DNA of 64,000 bases from Acinetobacter lwoffii (GTDB lineage Bacteria; Pseudomonadota; Gammaproteobacteria; Pseudomonadales; Moraxellaceae): the NCBI RefSeq assembly GCF_002321025.1, contig NZ_DCLL01000029.1, forward strand, positions 28,234-92,233. Direction: 5' to 3'. Both the position numbers and the translations under genes were made by a program. Below the pieces are notes generated by a model, which saw only the letters and a list, made by a program, of their open reading frames with translations, did no database searches and was not told the DNA's origin. This document shows positions 61,182-64,000 of this stretch, one piece after another. Within the stretch, counting starts at the first letter, position 1; every line of letters starts with the position of its first letter.

Positions 61182-61931
61182 TCAGACTTTATAGGTTAGG
61201 TCTATCAACGTCTTTGCATAGTTAATTGCTGCTCTACGTAAGTTATTTTTATTAATAATTAAACTCCAATACAAAGGCATTAAAAGACTAACTACTAAAG
61301 TTAGCCATAAAGCCATTTTAACTTTTTTTATAAAAATACCGAGTTGATGAAAATCTTTTAAAGAACTTTCATAATTGAGGAAAAATAAAGCAACTAAAAT
61401 TATGAATGAGATTAAGCATATCAATAGCGCTATCCATTTTAATCCCAAACTATTTCTCATGAATCCATAGGTAATATTTTCATTAAGTAATATTTTTTCA
61501 TCTCTAGTTTTTCCTCTTAACCAAGTCATAGTTTCACTGTACACATTGTCAGCCATATTTGGATCAGCAATTTCTTCTTGAGGAGAAGGCATAGTGAAAG
61601 GTGACTTTTGTGTAAGTAGCTCATGAATCTTATCTTTTTTTACTTTATTTAAAGAATTATCACTATGTCTCATAAGTTCGGTTGAGGGTAAAACTTTCCA
61701 ATCAACTAATGAGTTTTTTTCTACTTTTTTGCCCATATATCTTGCAACATTTGATAGTAGAAATACCATCAAAAATCCGATAAGAACACCAACGATGACA
61801 TTGGATATTAAAAATTTATTCCAGTCAAAATAAGATGCTATAAGAGCTAATAATGGTAATCCAGCAATACAGGCTGGCAAGAATCGTGCTTTTAATGTGT
61901 ATTCATCAAAATAGCCAAATAAGTCTTTCAT
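61182..61931 (-). CDS. Membrane protein of unknown function
   Basis: 249 residues with four predicted membrane segments: two near the N-terminus (FLPACIAGLPLLALIASYF; VIVGVLIGFLMVFLLSNVA) and two near the C-terminus (WIALLICLISFIILVALFFL; LWLTLVVSLLMPLYWSLII). They flank a cytosolic loop of about 95 residues. No family recognised. It is divergent from an MBL-fold hydrolase gene 63 bp away, with a shared promoter region. The pairing and island context make a two-component defence or membrane-effector unit possible, but this is inference. Confidence 0.75.
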   Translation of the reverse strand: MKDLFGYFDEYTLKARFLPACIAGLPLLALIASYFDWNKFLISNVIVGVLIGFLMVFLLSNVARYMGKKVEKNSLVDWKVLPSTELMRHSDNSLNKVKKDKIHELLTQKSPFTMPSPQEEIADPNMADNVYSETMTWLRGKTRDEKILLNENITYGFMRNSLGLKWIALLICLISFIILVALFFLNYESSLKDFHQLGIFIKKVKMALWLTLVVSLLMPLYWSLIINKNNLRRAAINYAKTLIDLTYKV

Positions 61932-61994
61932 TTTTAATTGAAATTCAAAAAAGTATCCTCATCTATTCTAACAGAATGATTTGAGTACTTAATA

Positions 61995-63089
61995 ATGATT
62001 ACAAGTTATGAGATAGAATTTTTACCTGTTGGGAATGGTGAAAAGAGTGGTGATTGTATTCTCTTCCATTATTTTGAAGACGGAATAGAAAAAATTATTG
62101 CTTATGATGGTGGAACCAGAAAATCTGGTGAAGCTATGGTTGCACATATTAAAAAATATTATGGGACACAGAAAATTGATTATTTAATCAATTCACATCC
62201 TGATGGTGACCATGTTTCTGGGTTAATTTATGTCTTAGAAAATATGGACGTTGGGGAAGTTTGGATTCATCAGCCTTGGAAATATAGTGATGAGATTTTA
62301 GATCTATTCCATGATGGACGTATGACAGCGAATAGTCTTAGTGAACGTATGAAAGAGAAACTAAGAATGGCTCATTGCGTATATGAACTGGCTGAAGAAA
62401 AATCTATTCCTATATATGAACCTTATGCTGGTGCTCAGATAGGACCATTTACGGTTTTGTCTCCTGATAAAGAATGGTACATAAACACATTAGTACCAGA
62501 CTTTTCAAAAACGCCAACTAAAGCAAAATTAGTAATTGAGAAATTTGTTGATAGTCTGGAAAGCTTCGCTGAAACCGTTAAAAACATACTACGTGAAGCA
62601 TGGAATGAAGAGAATTTACCTAATAATGTTGAAACATCAGCAGAAAATGATAGTAGTGTAATTTTATATGCGGATATCTTAAATAAAGGAATTCTACTTA
62701 CTGGTGACAGTGGTGTGAAGGCATTAACTAAAGCTGCTGAATATGCTGAAAATCATGGCTTGCAAATTCAGGAATACATTAAATTTGTGCAAGTTCCACA
62801 TCATGGTAGCCGCCGAAATGTTTCCACAGAATCATTAGATCGTTTAATTGGTAGTGCTTCAGGTTCTGAACCTAGTATTTTTCAAAAAACGGCCCTTGTT
62901 TCAGCTTCTCCTGGTTCTAAAAAACATCCGAGAGATAGAGTTGTAAATGCTTTTATGCGTAGAGGTTTTAAAGTTATAGCTACTAAAGGAAGTATAAAAC
63001 GACACTATCATGGAATGCCTGAACGAACTGGTTGGACCTCAGCAAGCCCATTAGAGTTTTCTTATGAAGTAGATGATACGGATAATTAA
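61995..63089 (+). CDS. MBL-fold (ComEC/Rec2-like) metallo-hydrolase
   Basis: 364 residues. It has the metallo-beta-lactamase motifs NSHPDGDHVSGL (H-x-D-x-D-H, about residue 67), ILLTGDSG (metal Asp) and VPHHGSRR (His), and a C-terminal segment (LVSASPGSKKHPRDRVVNAF) typical of the ComEC-associated MBL domain. It has no membrane segment of its own, unlike ComEC. By family, it may act on nucleic acid or a phosphodiester. It is divergent from a four-pass membrane protein. A palindromic terminator lies 38 bp after the stop. Confidence 0.85.
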   Translation: MITSYEIEFLPVGNGEKSGDCILFHYFEDGIEKIIAYDGGTRKSGEAMVAHIKKYYGTQKIDYLINSHPDGDHVSGLIYVLENMDVGEVWIHQPWKYSDEILDLFHDGRMTANSLSERMKEKLRMAHCVYELAEEKSIPIYEPYAGAQIGPFTVLSPDKEWYINTLVPDFSKTPTKAKLVIEKFVDSLESFAETVKNILREAWNEENLPNNVETSAENDSSVILYADILNKGILLTGDSGVKALTKAAEYAENHGLQIQEYIKFVQVPHHGSRRNVSTESLDRLIGSASGSEPSIFQKTALVSASPGSKKHPRDRVVNAFMRRGFKVIATKGSIKRHYHGMPERTGWTSASPLEFSYEVDDTDN

Positions 63090-63127
63090 GTTTTTTGAAA
63101 CTAACATGATACACTTTATACAAGGTT

Positions 63128-63155
63128 AAAAATGGGAGCTTAAGCTCCCATTTTT
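63128..63155. terminator. Bidirectional terminator between the MBL gene and brnA
   Basis: Perfect palindrome AAAAATGGGAGCTTAAGC followed by TCCCATTTTT. Serves both convergent genes and overlaps the brnA stop. Confidence 0.88.
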
Positions 63156-63468
63156 ACTGATGATTTTTTAATTCTTTTAGCATGGCATCCCGCAAAATTT
63201 CATTCATTCGTGTTTGATAGCCTTTGCCTTGAGCTTTAAACCATGCAAGTACATCAGCATCTAAACGAATGGAAGTCTGTTGCTTCACTGGGCGATAGAA
63301 TTGATTATGGCGTACAGCATTGCTCCAGTCGGTAATTTCAGGCATATCTGAGAGATCTAGCTGATCGTCAGGAACCGTTCCCTTAGCAAGCAAGCGTTGA
63401 ATTTCAGCATCTTGCTTGTCGCTGAATTCTTCATTCAGTTCTTTGCGTGAGTATCTAACCATGCTCAT
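63154..63468 (-). CDS. brnA: BrnA-family antitoxin
   Basis: About 104 residues from ATG 63468 (MSMVRYSRKELNEEF). This start overlaps the brnT stop by 14 bp, giving translational coupling; longer in-frame starts lie inside brnT. The C-terminal ribbon-helix-helix has KQQTSIRLDADVLAWFKAQG, then GYQTRMNEILRDAML. It binds and neutralises BrnT and represses the operon. Gene order toxin then antitoxin is usual for this family. Confidence 0.92.
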   Translation of the reverse strand: MSMVRYSRKELNEEFSDKQDAEIQRLLAKGTVPDDQLDLSDMPEITDWSNAVRHNQFYRPVKQQTSIRLDADVLAWFKAQGKGYQTRMNEILRDAMLKELKNHQ

Positions 63469-63742
63469 ATCTATCTCGCTCCGCCTTAGTGACTTGTCTT
63501 GCACTAATGATTCGTATGATTTCACAGTCATCTTCATCAAAGATGGTGTGAGCTACTAACAGCATTAGTACGCCTTTTACTTTTCCAATGGTTTGCCAAC
63601 GTTCTTCACCATCGGTATGTCTGTCCTGGATTGAGATCCTTAATGGATCATCAAAAACAAGGCTTGCTGTTTCGAAAGAGACATCGTGCTTTTTCTGATT
63701 CTTTCGATTCTTTGCCTCATCCCATTCGAAATACTGTTCCAT
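63455..63742 (-). CDS. brnT: BrnT-family ribonuclease toxin
   Basis: About 95 residues. MEQYFEWDEAKNRKNQKKHD (the BrnT FEWDxxKxxxNxxKHxVsF signature), then SFETASLVFDDPLRISIQDR, ERWQTIGKVKGVLMLLVAHT and ISARQVTKAERDRYE. This is a RelE-fold RNase that halts translation. ATG 63742 or 63751 could be the start. A palindrome upstream is a likely BrnA operator. The pair may act as plasmid addiction or phage defence. Confidence 0.93.
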   Translation of the reverse strand: MEQYFEWDEAKNRKNQKKHDVSFETASLVFDDPLRISIQDRHTDGEERWQTIGKVKGVLMLLVAHTIFDEDDCEIIRIISARQVTKAERDRYEHG

Positions 63743-63757
63743 AAAAAACATTCAAAT

Positions 63758-63769
63758 TTGTATATACAA
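63758..63769. promoter_or_regulatory. Palindromic operator of brnTA
   Basis: TTGTATATACAA is a perfect 12-bp palindrome 7-16 bp upstream of the brnT start, with a related TTGTATCAC further upstream. It contains a -10-like TATACA on the minus strand, so bound BrnA would block the promoter. Confidence 0.55.
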
Positions 63770-63854
63770 TAATGTATCACAAAATTGTATCACTCAAGTT
63801 GAAAAGCGTAATTTTTAGTCAAATTTATTGGCAAGAACTATCAAAATCGATCAT

Positions 63855-63888
63855 AAAAAAGCCGACTTGTTTCAAAGTCGGCTTTTTG
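63855..63888. terminator. Bidirectional hairpin terminator
   Basis: AAAGCCGACTT / AAGTCGGCTTT stem with A and T runs on both sides. It probably ends a gene entering from the right edge of the window on the minus strand. The last 110 bases show no complete gene. Confidence 0.8.
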
Positions 63889-64000
63889 TTCATTTTAGGA
63901 TTTTCTATTTTTACTAAGTGGTTGATATCTATATTAATATACAAGTGTTGTTATTCACCAATTAAAATGTCTATGTTGTTGTTATTCCCAAGTAGAAATG

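Noticed and set aside
1..64000. XerC/D-type pdif modules, common on Acinetobacter plasmids
   Set aside because: I looked for the XerC/XerD half-site pattern on both strands and saw no convincing 28-bp site; a computed search would be needed to exclude them.

Overview
The window looks like part of a large Acinetobacter plasmid, or a plasmid-derived region. Evidence: an iteron-type Rep_3 replicon with parAB at 7.8-11.55 kb, Acinetobacter-type IS remnants, an AT-rich background, and a type 1 BREX locus whose gene order matches those known in Acinetobacter. No rRNA, tRNA, CRISPR array or core housekeeping gene was found. The species cannot be fixed from the sequence.

Layout. 1-6.1 kb: the 5' part of a TonB-dependent siderophore receptor, an APH-like kinase upstream of it, several tiny genes, IS4 and IS5 remnants and a GntR/UTRA regulator. 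7.0-11.55 kb: a decayed IS5 element, then the replicon (parB, parA, iteron origin, repB), which is bounded by two copies of the same hairpin terminator in inverted orientation. 11.7-13.2 kb: an IS66 end interrupted by a damaged IS3 element. 13.4-26.6 kb: a light/oxidative-stress and membrane-lipid cluster that looks richer in G+C. It holds TIGR03643, DUF2256, an FeS-type photolyase, NudC, a lipocalin, a desaturase, an FAD oxidoreductase, DUF1365, two cyclopropane-synthase-like methyltransferases, DUF1295, a histidine kinase with a convergent response regulator, and chalcone-isomerase-like and NTF2-like envelope proteins. 26.7-28.1 kb: a coding region cut by an IS1016-like element. 28.4-34.7 kb: a four-gene module with two very large tyrosine-recombinase-like proteins. 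34.7-40.1 kb: an AT-rich non-coding stretch, a structured leader, a DUF262-HNH nuclease gene, an AAA/DUF4143 ATPase, a DUF4236 protein and two sRNA-like elements. 40.2-56.3 kb: BREX (brxR-brxA-brxB-brxC-pglX-[GmrSD-like gene]-pglZ-brxL). 56.4-61.1 kb: an HD-GYP sensor between two 107-bp copies of an IS3 end. 61.2-63.8 kb: a divergent membrane protein / MBL-hydrolase pair and a brnTA toxin-antitoxin.

How it fits together. The recombinase module sits at the left edge of a defence island (DUF262-HNH, AAA-DUF4143, BREX with an embedded type IV-like nuclease) and is a plausible mobiliser of it. The lipid/photolyase cluster resembles the gene set that ECF sigma factor/ChrR systems control in other proteobacteria, but here it sits beside a two-component system.

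Most novel-looking signals: (i) a family of three short RNA-like elements (conserved flanks, a variable core and a hairpin-T terminator, resembling C4-type antisense RNAs), one of which has a 12-nt perfect complement in the leader of the DUF262-HNH gene; (ii) the recombinase module, which pairs a catalytically complete integrase with a degenerate one; (iii) a pair of paralogous, very small membrane proteins; (iv) the divergent MBL/membrane-protein pair. All functions are inferred from sequence reading; no database search was run.
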